The notes beneath the pieces were generated by a model that saw nothing but the letters and a program-made list of their open reading frames with translations, was not told where the DNA came from and made no database searches. The position numbers were made by a program, and so were the translations under genes. DNA of 64,000 nucleotides from Bathymodiolus brooksi (lineage: Eukaryota > Mollusca > Bivalvia > Mytilida > Modiolidae). Of the stretch, positions 21,175 to 32,012 are shown piece by piece. How positions within the stretch are numbered: the first letter of the stretch is position 1; the number at the start of each line of letters is the position of its first letter. Where the stretch lies: the NCBI GenBank assembly GCA_963680875.1, contig OY804590.1:17978886-18042885 (forward strand). The letters are read 5' to 3'.

Positions 21175-22330
21175 TCGCATGGCATCCAGTTTTAATTTAC
21201 AACTAAGAATTTAATAGCGCTCGTTTGTACAATTAAATATCTTCGAAAGTTAATAGTCTATTAACGTTAATTGAGGTTTGTGCAACAGAAATAACTATAA
21301 CTATTACTATTGATTTTAATAATACTTTTAATAGTAAATTAACTTTAATTGTGCTTTGTGCAACCCAGTCCTGATTGTTTATTTGTTCGGAATTGCTTGC
21401 CAATCAAACAGGTAAAATTGTTAATCAACAGTGGTGATAGCCGACACGTGCCTATTAAATTGCTTATAAAATAAAGTGAAGTAAATTTTATTTAAAGTCG
21501 GCATATATTTACATTTAACATAACCCTATCCATCAAAATTCATAATTGTTTTGAATAATATATTTTTCATTTAAAGGGATAATTATGCACAACTTAACAA
21601 TACAATGTACCTTCATGTCCTTAGCGGCAGATTTTAGAGTCTTAGTGCACAATGATAGTCTTAGCGGTGTTTAGACATACCGGTCTTGGCCCTCTGGTTT
21701 TCCAACTCATGAACACTTATTGATCGTTCCAACCTTTTTTTTACCTCGAGCATACCAGATGAAAGTTATTCACATTTTCACACAAGAATAAAACTTTGAC
21801 AGAAATTATGTAAACCGGGATGTTTCTGAAACATTTTTTATTCACCCCACTGGACTTCTTGTCTTCCTTTCATACAACAATGTGGATAAGCCATTACAAG
21901 TGGTTTCTTCATATACATTGTTATTGTCTCTAAGTGTACTGGCATATTGTTAACGTAAAGGATTTCTTTTTCAATTCAAATGGACTTACACCCGGTGACC
22001 TATGGGTTTTTTTCTGTTATACCAAATTGACAAGAAAACGCAAAACGTTTCCCTTTTTATATAAACTTACAAAATAAGAAAAATAACTCTATATCTGAAA
22101 TGCCCAATTTGCATACACTTCTGTAAATTAATGACCATACCATTTATGATGAACACAATCATAGATTCTGTACAAATAATTATCTGTTTTAAACTTTGTC
22201 CCATAATTAGTTTCTACGCTTCATTGTGACATCTATGAAAATGTACACTGTAAATACTCTTGTGTACATAATCTTAGGAAGCTTATGCATTCCAAATAAA
22301 TATTAATGTTAGACATATTAAACCTTTTAA
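21175..22330. other. Non-coding stretch, no gene seen
   Basis: Unremarkable AT-rich sequence; no ORF above chance length, repeat array or RNA gene recognised. Confidence 0.4.
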
Positions 22331-22334
22331 AAAT

Positions 22335-22600
22335 ATGTTCCACGGTATAGCGTGCAAATCATCGTGGAAAAGATTAATTTCCACGATATAGCGTGGAAAT
22401 CATCTTGGAAAAGATTAATATGTTAATCTTTTCCACGTTGTATCGTGTTCACCACACATATATTCATCTCTTCCACGATGATTTCCGCTCTATATCGTGG
22501 TCAACACGCATATATTAATCTTTTCCACGATGATTTCCACGCTATCGTGGAAAATACACATGTATAATAAAAGTTAATCCTTTCCACGATGATACCGCCA
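22335..22600. mobile_element. Fold-back element of four CCACGATATAGCGTGG-type units
   Basis: Two direct units on the left (CCACGGTATAGCGTGC at 22341, CCACGATATAGCGTGG at 22382) and two inverted units on the right (about 22475 and 22526) surround the central palindrome GGAAAAGATTAA-TATG-TTAATCTTTTCC. Each unit is itself nearly palindromic. There is no coding capacity. Confidence 0.8.
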
Positions 22601-22649
22601 GTTTATTCCGTTTAGGAATATTATGAGATAAAAATCACTTCAAAATCTT

Positions 22650-22786
22650 TTGCCCAGAAATTTGAGTTGAAATGATCTTTGGGTGGCCCACTTTTAAAAT
22701 TATGTGTAACACCCCCATTTTCTATCAACTGTAGATGTCAAATTGAAAACCAGGTGAGCTATTACAGGCTCCTGGGAGCCTCTAGT
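22650..22786. mobile_element. Terminal fragment of the 23886-26612 element family
   Basis: ATGATCTTTGGGTGGCCCAC and CCAGGTGAGCTATTACAGGC...GAGCCTCTAG match the right end of the larger element. Confidence 0.65.
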
Positions 22787-22908
22787 TTTCATTTTGAAAT
22801 ACCTATTTTGTCATAAATGAAGAAAAGTCCCAAATTTCTTACATTACTATGTACAGCATAATCCATCATCAAAATGACACACAGACACAGTCTTTGTGCA
22901 AATCCCTA

Positions 22909-22943
22909 CTTTTTTTTTCTTTTTTTTCTTTTTTTTTTTTTTT
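22909..22943. repeat. T-rich low-complexity tract
   Basis: About 35 bp of T interrupted by C; it gives a spurious phenylalanine-rich frame. Confidence 0.9.
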
Positions 22944-23079
22944 CGATTTTGGCCAATTTATATATAAACTTTGAGACTGGAAAATTGCCTGCGCATGAAA
23001 GAAACAATTTCATATTTCACGTAAATATGCATTTCTATAATATTGTCTTGTTTCATAAATGCAGATATTGAGTATTGGC

Positions 23080-23325
23080 GACCCAGCGTATCATACTCTA
23101 CAAAAATTGTGCAATTTTGTCGTCAAATGAGCAAGCATGTTAGCTATGAGGCAATTTTTATATGATACGGCATACGATTGCAGGTGAATGTTGTACCACA
23201 GTGTCGTAACACCTTGCAGTATATAGTTTCATATGTAAAGTTTCTGAAGGATTTCGCTCAAACTAAGTACTGCTCCTCAAACGAAAAAAAAATACAAATT
23301 TTTGTAGATTATGATACGCTGGATC
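23080..23325. repeat. Inverted repeat, 29-bp arms, 190-bp loop
   Basis: CCAGCGTATCATACTCTACA (from 23083) is inverted as TGTAGATTATGATACGCTGG (23303-23322); the arms extend a few bases further each way with about three mismatches. The right arm lies inside the candidate exon at 23183-23447. Confidence 0.75.
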
Positions 23326-23447
23326 GTATTTACAAGTTTGAAGACAAACAGATGAAAACTGGCATGACTCTAGGCCACAAATGTTTCGTCACACAATTTT
23401 CGACAAAAGAGGTGCTATACTATGATGATTTTTTGAAGAACTACTGA
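23183..23447 (+). CDS. Candidate terminal exon, unrecognised protein
   Basis: An open frame of about 87 codons from a plausible splice acceptor (GATTGCAG ending at 23182) to TGA. There is no ATG near the acceptor, so if real it is the 3' exon of a longer gene. The translation has normal composition (KIQIFVDYDTLDRIYKFEDK, then HKCFVTQFSTKEVLYYDDF) without low complexity, unlike most frames here. No upstream exon or family is recognised, and part of it coincides with one arm of the inverted repeat, so a decayed mobile-element gene is an alternative. Confidence 0.3.
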
Positions 23448-23639
23448 AAGTTTTTACATGGCTTGTTGGATTCCCATATCAATTATCTATAATTTCAGCT
23501 TTAATTAGAAAGTATATTGCAAATTTTAGGTGAAAACAAGTAGAAAATCTGGCGTGTGTCGTACAATAAACAACTCATCCGCTGAAGCTCAAATAGCGCG
23601 ACTACACCGTGTACAAATGTAGGTCGGTCCTGTCTTGGT

Positions 23640-23815
23640 CGGAACAAAGTAACTAAGTACAGTCCACCTATAGGAAATTACTAAAACACGAAACGGAATA
23701 GTTTCGTTTCTTAAAATAGTGATATCCCTATAGTAATTACTAAAACAAGAAACGAAATCATTCCGTTTCGTTTCGTTTCGTTCCGTTCCGTTACACGAAA
23801 TAGTATCACCCTGTG
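23640..23815. repeat. Duplicated block and (CGTTT/CGTTC)n pentamer run
   Basis: AAATTACTAAAACACGAAAC and AATTACTAAAACAAGAAACG are diverged direct copies, and 23760-23793 is a run of TTCGTTTCG/TTCCGTTCCG pentamers. Confidence 0.7.
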
Positions 23816-23885
23816 GAGGGAGCTGATTTAGGATATTATGCAAGTTTATGGACAGCTTTTTAAGGCATGAGCTCCATAAACCTTT

Positions 23886-26612
23886 TTGGCTCACCTGGCG
23901 AATGGCCATGTGAGCTCTTGCCATCAGGTGTCGTTCGTCGTCCGTCGTATGTCGTCGTCGTCGTCGTCGTTGTCTGTCTTAAACTTTTCACATTTTAATC
24001 TTTTCCTCAGAAACCACAAGTCCAATTTAGACCAAACTGTGGTGGAATGGTCCTGGATGACCCCCTTCCAAAATTGTGTCCGGTGATCCCGGCTTAACAC
24101 CAAGATGGCCGCCAAGCTATAAATAGAAAAAAGGCAGGATGAAAATTTAATTGTCCATTGCTGCTTTAGTATAAGTCAAAATGAGCTCAAATTTTTATTG
24201 CAGCTAAATGACAAGGAGTAGTTTAACATATATACCTGGTTTTTTTGTGAAATTATTCTTTCAGCCGATTTATACCGATTACGCAAATTAGGCATCTTTT
24301 GATAAAAGATCACATTTAAATCTTCTCCTCTGAAACCGCTGAACCAAATGAAACCAAACCTGGCAGGGATGGTCCCTGTGTGGGTCCCTTTCAAAATTGT
24401 GTCCGACAGTCCCGCCCTCCATTCATGATGGCTGCTGTTACTAAAAATATAAATTTCTTCAATTGTCCATTGCTGCTTTAGTGTCAATCAAAATGAGCTC
24501 AAATTTTAACTGTAGCTACATGACAAGGAGTAGTTTAACATATATTCCGGATTTTTCTGTGAAATTTTTCTTTCAGCCGATTTAAACCGATTATGCAAAT
24601 TAGGCATATTTTGATAAAAGATCACATTTAAATCTTCTTCTCTGAAACCGCAGAACCAAATTAAGCCAAGCCTGGCAGGGATGGTCCCGGGGTGGGTCCC
24701 TTACAAATTTGTGTCCGACAGCCCCGCCCTCTATTCAAGATGGCTGCTGTTGCTAAAAATAGAAATTTCTTCAATTGTCCATTGCTGCTTTAGTATAAGT
24801 CAAAATGACCTCAAATTTTAACTGCAGCTACATTGCAGGAGTAGTTTAACATACATTCCGAGTTTAGCCTTTAGACCATGTGAGCTATTGTCATCACTTT
24901 TCGTCCGTCGTCCGTCCGTTCACATTTCACATTTTAATCTTCTCCTCAGAAACCACTTGGCCAACTGCAGCCAAACTTGGTCCTTGGGTGGCGCCCTTCC
25001 AAAATTGTGTCCGGTGATCATGACTTGCAACCAAGATGGCCGCCAAGCTAAAAATAGAAAAAAGGGGGAATGAAATTAAAAAAAAATCTTCTCCTCTGAA
25101 ACTACTGAGCCAATCTCAACCAAACTTTGCTGAAATGATCCTTGGGTGGTCCCCTTCCAAAATTGTCTCCGTCATTTCAGACCTCAGACCAAGATGGCCG
25201 CCACAGTCGAACTTAGTTTAACATAGGACCCTATGGGAAATTCCCATAAAAATCTTCTTGTCTGAAACCATTTGCTCAATAAGAACTAAATGTTGATGAA
25301 ATAGTCATTGAATGGTTCTCTTCCAAAAATGTGTCCGGTGGTTCGGCCCTTCGACCAAAATGACCCCACAGCCGAACTTAGCTTAACTTATGGGAAATTC
25401 ACATAAAAATCTTCTTCCCAGAAACCACTGGGCCAATTGCAACCAAACTTTGGTGGAATGGTCTTTGCATGGCCCCCTTCCGAAATTGCGTCCGGTGATC
25501 ATCACTTTCAACCAAGATGACCGCCAAGCTAAAAATAGAAAAAGGGGGAATGAAATTTAAAAAAATATTCTCCTCTGAAACTACAGAGCCAATCTCAACC
25601 AATCTTTGCTGAAATGATCATTGGGTGGTCCCCTTCCAAAATTGTGTCCGGTATTTCAGACCTCCGACACAGCTGAACTTAATTTAACATAGGACCCTAT
25701 GGGAAATTCCCATAAAAATCTTCTTGTCTGAAACCATTTGCTCAATAAGAACTAAATTTTGATGAAATAGTCATTTGATGGTTCTCTTCCAAAAATGTGT
25801 CAGGCCACTCGTCGCAACTTCGGCTGATTCCGTACCTTCTTCAAACCTAGTCCGTATTACGTTCGGAAATCTTCAATGAAGGAGGTATTAAAATAATTTC
25901 ACTTTCGAATATTCGTCCAATAATAATATATTTTCATTCGTTGCAATGTCGGCTGATTCCATACCTTCATCAAAACCAATATTTTTCAAAGCAAACTCTA
26001 TACACTCATCTATTGTCGCCATTTTAGAACTTATTCGCGGTGCGCAATGCTTGATTGAAGTTATACGGTCTTCCGGCGAAGAATTGTGACGCGTAGACGC
26101 ATATCAAATACCGTATTACAGCCGAGGTATTGAGGAAGCGAAGCGGACTCACCCGAGGTTTGCCAATTGGCGGTTCGGCCCTTCGACCAAGATGGCCCCC
26201 ACAGCGAACTTAGCTTAACATAGGACCCTAAGGGAAATTCACATAAAAATCTTCTTGTCTGGAACCAGTTGCTCAATTGGAACCAAACTTTGATAAAATA
26301 GTCATTGGATGGTCTTCTTCCAAAGTTGTCTCTGGTGGTTCCGCCCTCTGACCAAGATGGCTGCACAGTTGAACTTAGTTTAACATAGGACCCTATGGAA
26401 AATTCACATAAAAACCATCTTGTCTGGAACCAGTAGCTCAATTAGAACCAAACTTTGATGGAATAGTCATTGGATGGTCCTTTTCCAAAATTTGTGTCCG
26501 GCAGTCGCGCTCTCCCACCAAGATGGCCGCCATAGTGCAGTTGCATTGTTATTGAAAACAGCTTTGATCCAGGTGAGCGATTACAGGCTCCTGGGAGCCT
26601 CTGGTTGCATTA
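23886..26612. mobile_element. Long non-autonomous repeat element with GCTCACCTGG inverted ends
   Basis: Starts GGCTCACCTGGCGAATGGCC and ends with CCAGGTGAGCGATTACAGGC...GGAGCCTCTGG, so the tips are inverted. Left of centre a unit of about 310 bp repeats (ACAAGGAGTAGTTTAACATA at about 24208 and 24520). The right part has many units of about 155 bp, each with TCTCCTCTGAAACTAC, CCCTTCCAAAATTGTGTCCG and CCAAGATGGCCGCC-type cores. It is a larger relative of the element at 14474-16158. An unrelated insert sits at about 25803-26160. Confidence 0.75.
25888..26022 (-). CDS. Small 44-aa ORF in an insert within the repeat element; possible captured N terminus
   Basis: ATG at 26022 (minus strand, context AAAATGGCG) to TAA at 25888. 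It encodes MATIDECIEFALKNIG, then FDEGMESADIATNENILLL and ends DEYSKVKLF. It has no low complexity and a good start context, unlike its surroundings. About 90 bp beyond the stop a related phrase (FEEGTESAEVATSG) appears in another frame, which suggests a tandem duplication. The insert interrupts the repeat element between GTGTC and GGTTCGGCCCTTCGACC. It may be the 5' end of a host or transposon gene; no family is claimed. Confidence 0.3.
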   Translation of the reverse strand: MATIDECIEFALKNIGFDEGMESADIATNENILLLDEYSKVKLF

Positions 26613-26872
26613 GCACCTGTGTAGTAGTCTCAGTAACCTTGTGTCAAGGAACATTTTGATTAATTAGTCATGGGAAATAGTGATGAATAATTTGTAATGT
26701 ACATAATAATTAATTCAAGGACTGGCTTGAGAACAAAACAAAACACCACTAGTAGATTTAACATTTTTATTAATAAAAGAATATCACTTTTGAATTGATA
26801 TTATTATCCCTGTATTTGTATACTGAAAAGCATATGAAAATTCAGGGTAAACAATTATATGTATCCATGCAG

Positions 26873-26993
26873 TGTACTTGTATAGACATAAGCCTTGTTG
26901 AACTCAGAGAGTCTGGCGAAAGTATGCAGTTCCTGAAAGTTATAGAGCATGCTAACGCCAGACTAACAATAAAAGAGGCAACAGAACCAGCAG
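26873..26993 (+). CDS. Candidate internal exon, 121 bp
   Basis: Acceptor TATCCATGCAG ends at 26872 and donor GCAG|GTAACT lies at 26993/26994. Between them one frame is open with unremarkable composition (ISLVELRESGESMQFLKV, then IEHANARLTIKEATEPAG). The frame closes within the intron side (TGA after GTAAC), as an internal exon would. Neighbouring exons are not recognised, so it may be a stranded or chance exon. Confidence 0.3.
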
Positions 26994-27756
26994 GTAACTG
27001 ACCAATCCTATTATTGCATACACTCGAGTACACCCATTTTTGTTATGCACAAAGCAGAGATTGAACTATTACCATAGAGGTAATTAACTGATGATCAACA
27101 GTAGTCGTATTTAAACTAGCAACTTAGACTACTCGGACACCTACGCCCCCACTAGTCGTTTCTAAGCACAATTTCATTACAATCCTTGAACACAGCATAG
27201 TTTTATAGGAATTAGCTTGTACATTACATAGGTGCATTTTTTTTTATTTAAATGCTTTTGAAAAAAAACAATGGTTTCAGGCATTTATTTCATATTCCAA
27301 TAAGGTAAAAATAAGATTTAAATGTACACACATAAAATAAAAATTTAACCAAATAATGTTTGCATAAATTATTGCATAAACAAGACTTGATTCTCAAAAT
27401 CTGTGTCCCCCAAAAAAAGGTGAGTCCCCCAGACCAAAAGGTTGCAGATAATTGTTTCTTATGACAAAAATAGCATAATCGTCACCAGCTTCACATTTCC
27501 TGAAACGTCATCTTCATCTGAGAAACAGGCTACTGGACCAGGGCTATAAAAAGATTCGCCTTATTCGATCTCTTAAAAAAGTTTATATTCCGATACCAAA
27601 TTCTTGTCGAAATATATTCCGTCTCTGCAGAGACGATAATAAACGATGCATTTTCATATAGTGAAAATGTATAAAGATAAGGAAGTCAACAAAAATGTCA
27701 AAAAAAATTTTTTATCAATATGTTACGTAAGGGTTTTTTACATTTACTTCACTGAA

Positions 27757-28050
27757 TTTGGTACTGCTTTGACAACTTAATTACCTATTTTGTTCCAGTA
27801 TTGTTATAAATACTGCTATAGTGACAGCCGAAACCTTTAAGCCGTAATGAAAGCGGGAAGTTTGGCGCTTTAAAATCTGATTCAACCCACCATTTCTTTA
27901 GAAATGCCTTTACCAAGTCAGGGTAATTACGGTTTTCACAGTTTTCCAGTTGTTGACTGATTTTGTCTGTTTATATACTTATGAGTTTTGACTTTCCCTT
28001 TGTAAGATTGTTCGGAGTTCGGTAATTTGTTATTACCCTTATTCTTTTCT
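27757..28050 (+). repeat. Dispersed repeat C, copy 1
   Basis: From GGTACTGCTTTGACAACTTA to TTGTTATTACCCTTATTC. It matches 46630-46915 in inverted orientation at about 90% by eye, including AGTGACAGCCG, TTTGGCGCTTTAAAATCTGA and ACAGTTTTCC(A/G)GTTGTTGAC. No coding capacity is seen. Confidence 0.85.
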
Positions 28051-28194
28051 TTTCAAATCTGAAATGTTTTGCTCATCATAAGCTAGTTATTTCATTAAAA
28101 ACAAGAATTAATTCTCAAAATCCGGCCATAATTTTCAACGAAAACTAGAATTGTTTCAGAGGACTAAAACCCATGTCTCCCATTCATAAGACTC

Positions 28195-28655
28195 TCAAGT
28201 AAAATATTTGACCTCAAGGTCAAAGGTCAAGGTCAAACTGTGACCATGATGGTACGTGAGACGTGTCTCATCATTATACAACCACATATCAAATATCATT
28301 AACCTATCTAAAAAGGCAACAAGTTATTGCACAGACACAAAAACACTTAAAAAATATCAATTATTTGACCTAAAGACAAAGGTCAAATTGAGGTCACGAT
28401 TTAACACGACACACCGTCTCATGATTATCCACCTACATACCAAATATCATTAATCTATCGTAAAAGACAAAAAAGTTATGATTCGGACACCATAACACTT
28501 CAAAAATATCAATTATTTGACCTTGAGGTCAAAGGTCAAAGACAAAATGTCACCATGTTGGTACATGACACACCCTCTCATGATTATACACCTACATACC
28601 AAATATCATTGACCTATCTGAAGAGACAAAAAAGTTATGGCCCGACAGATAGTAA
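28195..28655. repeat. About 155-bp tandem repeat (three copies) with AGGTCA half-sites
   Basis: ATTTGACCT...GGTCAAAGGTCAA, ATGATTATACACCTACATAC and CAAATATCATTGACCTATCT recur three times. The first copy has AGGTCAAAGGTCAAGGTCA (28217-28235): a direct repeat with one spacer base plus an abutting third half-site. Confidence 0.85.
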
Positions 28656-29011
28656 ATTTGCAAATCCATTCAGATTGAACAAAGAGTTAACTCCCTTTTT
28701 TGTCTATTTTCTTGTATAATTTTACTTATATCTTTTTGATTTGGGCGGTGACCCACCAATTTTTGAAATTTATGTTTTTAAGAAACATTAGGACCATTCA
28801 ATTACAAAAAATCAGAAAATTCTATGGATTAGAAATTGATATTTTCATCATATAAATGCATTCAATAACGTTTTTTCCTTCATTGTCTATATAAATTTTG
28901 CCCCAAAATGCCATTTTCCCTTCATTTTACAAATTAAAATTTTGAGCTTGGAATGCCGGTAACCATCATTTTTATCTTTTTATTTGGAAGGGCATATTAC
29001 AAGGAAGTTTA

Positions 29012-29047
<36 letters not shown>
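29012..29047. repeat. Poly(A) tract, about 36 bp
   Basis: An uninterrupted A run. It may mark an old retroposition 3' end, but no parent sequence is recognised to its left. Confidence 0.9.
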
Positions 29048-29050
<3 letters not shown>

Positions 29051-29630
29051 ATCTTAAGGTACGTGACCAAAATCACTTTTGCACACGTCTGAGACGAGAC
29101 GTCTCGCAATTATTGATTAACGCTTCCTTTTTCAAATTTCCATTAACAGATGCAGACGTGAAATTTGGATTGGTAAAATTTTGTTAAATTTTCTTCATTT
29201 TATATGCAATTAACGACATTTTGCTGAAAGCAGTTTGTGCAATGCATTTTATACGAATTTATCTCTCTGGAACACAACAAGACATCATTTGACTTGTGTA
29301 GTCCTATCACATAGTACCTCGGGTGGCGATATTTACTATTTGTTTTCTATTTGCTGCCTCCTCATGAAATGAAAAATCAAAAAAATCCCAATGAAAACGT
29401 ATAATATGAACATGGAATGTGAAGTCGTATGTTATAATATAGGAGTCGGGACTATTGACTTTGTGTTGTTCGCATGCAATTCAATTCTTTATTAACCAAT
29501 GTCATACAATATAGGTATACATATATTTAATATTTACAATTATACTGATCATAAATAAGACAAAGCACATACAAAATATCACACAAAAAACACAAAAAAA
29601 TATATGCAAACGTCCACGTGGATCACAGAG

Positions 29631-29709
29631 ACTTGCTCCCGGCCTTTCGTTATCAATAATGTTAACCCTACTATGAATGATTATTGATAACGAAAGGCCA
29701 GGAGCAAGT
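29631..29709. other. 30-bp-stem hairpin with 19-nt loop
   Basis: 29631-29660 (ACTTGCTCCCGGCCTTTCGT then TATCAATAAT) pairs with 29680-29709 with a single mismatch. The stem length and small loop fit a miRNA-precursor-like fold, but near-perfect pairing also fits a young fold-back element or a rearrangement scar. Confidence 0.8.
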
Positions 29710-29808
29710 ACACACATAATCTTGATAATTAATGTAATGATATGTATTTACTTTGTATTGATTTGAACACTCTCCCTCTAACATTTATTAGTTTAGAGAA
29801 TAAAGTTA

Positions 29809-30297
29809 CAGTTCATGGACATAAGTATTCGTCACCTTCGATTTTTTACTATATATTTCATATAAAACGACATTTTTTCAGAAAAATATTTTAACGCTAT
29901 CTCTGGGCAGATTTTTAGGAAATTTAGTTGAAGACACGCAGAATTCTTTGAATTTTACTTGTTTATTTGATAAAAAATTTGTCTGCATGGTTTTTGTTTT
30001 CTGGTGATTTATAAGCACAAATGTTGATTTTTCCGATTTTATTTTGGTTAAAATATTTAGAAAATTTGGCGTCAGAAAACAAAAATTGTCTTTAAATCAT
30101 AAGAAAATGAAGGCAATCTAACGGAAAATCATGCTAAAATGAACAAATAATCTTTAAATATTTCTGTTTCTTCTGGTGCAAAAATGATCAAAATCCGTAT
30201 AAAAATGACTTGACAATAATTTTTTTTGAAAAATGTGGTTTTATATGAAATATATAGCGTAAATTCGAGGGTGACGAATACTTATGTCCATTGACTG
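29809..30297. mobile_element. Palindromic Tc1/mariner-type MITE, 489 bp
   Basis: CAGTTCATGGACATAAGTAT at the left is inverted as ATACTTATGTCCATTGACTG at the right, with TA on both outer sides. The inverted symmetry continues inward through GTCACC, TATATTTCATATAAAA and beyond. There is no ORF. Confidence 0.88.
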
Positions 30298-30303
30298 TAT
30301 ATA

Positions 30304-30783
30304 CAAGTCATCTGTCAAAACTATTCGGAAATGTAAAAAGAAATCCCTATATAATCAACCAAAACCATATTTCTAAAAATAATTATTGTGAAGTCATTTC
30401 TTGATAAATTTTAACATATTTTGCACCAAGACATTCGGAATTGTCTATATTTTGTTTGTTTATTTGCTCATTATGTTTATATGAGTGGTTTTTATTTGTA
30501 CATAATTTTTCCATGATTTTAAATTTTTAGGATTTATTTTTAGTTGAAATATATAGGAAAATCAAAGTCAATTGTTGTACAATATGTACAAATAAAAATC
30601 ACTCATAACTACATAATGAGTAAATAAACAATCAAAATATTGACAATTCCGAATGTTTTGGTGTAACATTTGTTAAAATCTATCCAGAAATGACTTCATA
30701 ATATTTTTTGGAAAAAATATGGTTTTGGTTGATTATATAGGGATTTTTTTTACATTTCCGAATACTTTTGACAGATGACTGAT
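30304..30783. mobile_element. Second palindromic MITE, about 480 bp, abutting the first
   Basis: AGTCATCTGTCAAAACTATT is inverted at 30761-30780. The two halves are inverted copies almost to the centre: GAAGTCATTTCTTGATAAAT with its inverse at about 30690, and TTTTTATTTGTACATA with its inverse near 30580. It begins six bases after the first MITE ends. Confidence 0.85.
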
Positions 30784-31264
30784 GTTGTGTATATATGTGT
30801 AAAAAGCAATATTGACTTTCAGTTACAAGTAATTTATTTTTGCTGTACATCAAAGTATTAAGTTTGAAGTCTAAGTAATGTTTATAATGTCATTAATGAG
30901 GTGCAGAGGACGACCATTTAATATTTAGGGGATGTCTGTCTTTTTTTCCCAAACCAGAAATATTTTTGACACGAAACAAGAATTTATTTCTATATGAACA
31001 AATTTAAATGTTATTTTTATTCAAATTTTTAAAAAAAAGTTGCATCTTTCGGGTAACTATATTTTTTCTATTAAATTCGAGACATTTTTTTTGCAAACAA
31101 AAATATACCCCACCCTCCAAAAGTTAAATGGTCAAATATCGAATTATAGTATTAAATTATTATTTTTCCGAGAGAGGTAAGAGACAAGAATAAAGAGTCA
31201 TCAATTTATACACAAAATTCCTGAATTTGTTTGATCCTTTTGTACTTGACAAAATGTGGTCACT

Positions 31265-31395
31265 GTTCAAAGAAGAGTTTGAAGATATACCAAAGGAGTA
31301 ATCAGAATCCGTATATCGTAGAAGAATAGACAACACAATGGCCAAAAGAAAAAGGACAAACAACGATCTATAAATCATACACATAAACGTGCAAA
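31265..31395 (-). mobile_element. Penelope-like element 3'-UTR fragment
   Basis: GAGTTTGAAGATATACCAAA, AGACAACACAATGGCCAAAA and GGACAAACAACGATCTA match the minus-strand UTR seen at 62150-62250. Confidence 0.75.
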
Positions 31396-32012
31396 TAAAA
31401 TATACGTATTGCTTTTTATTGCACATTTTCATTAGTTTCAACCCCAGGACAACACACCAAACCTCGCAATCCCAAGCAATGCAAGATTGGACCCATTTGA
31501 GACCCCGAAGCCCATTGCACACCTCGCTAGATTTGCTTAATGTTCTGCATTTAAGTCATGGGCATAGCAGGGCATCCCCAGCACTTTGTGGGTGAGGAAA
31601 CAAGGGGGGGACTACTTCACTTGTTATGGCAGAAATTTAATTAGCAACTGGATTTAAAGCATGAAAGCAAAAACAAATTGTTAAGTTGCCAGCCTCTGCG
31701 TTTGGTTTTTTTTTTTTTTTTATTTATTTGCGAGTTATTTTTGCAAGCTTTCACCCCTCATGTCAACTCCCCCTCCCCCCTTCCGATTCATTTCTAAAGC
31801 TTGATCTTCCGCATCTGTAACCCTTTGCTACTCCACTGCATATGCATAATGCACAGAAAACATCGGATTGGACGAATAGCAGTCGAGCTATTAGAGATTT
31901 AAAAAGTCGAATTTTCAAGATTATAATGTTGATATTTTTTTTTTATTAAACATGTTAAGATTTTTTTTTTATAAATAATCAATGTCATAATATTTCTACT
32001 TGTAGATCCATC

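Noticed and set aside
24176..26441. Frames of 60-126 codons on both strands
   Set aside because: All fall in repeat units of about 155 or 310 bp of a non-autonomous element; no domain, and inconsistent between units.
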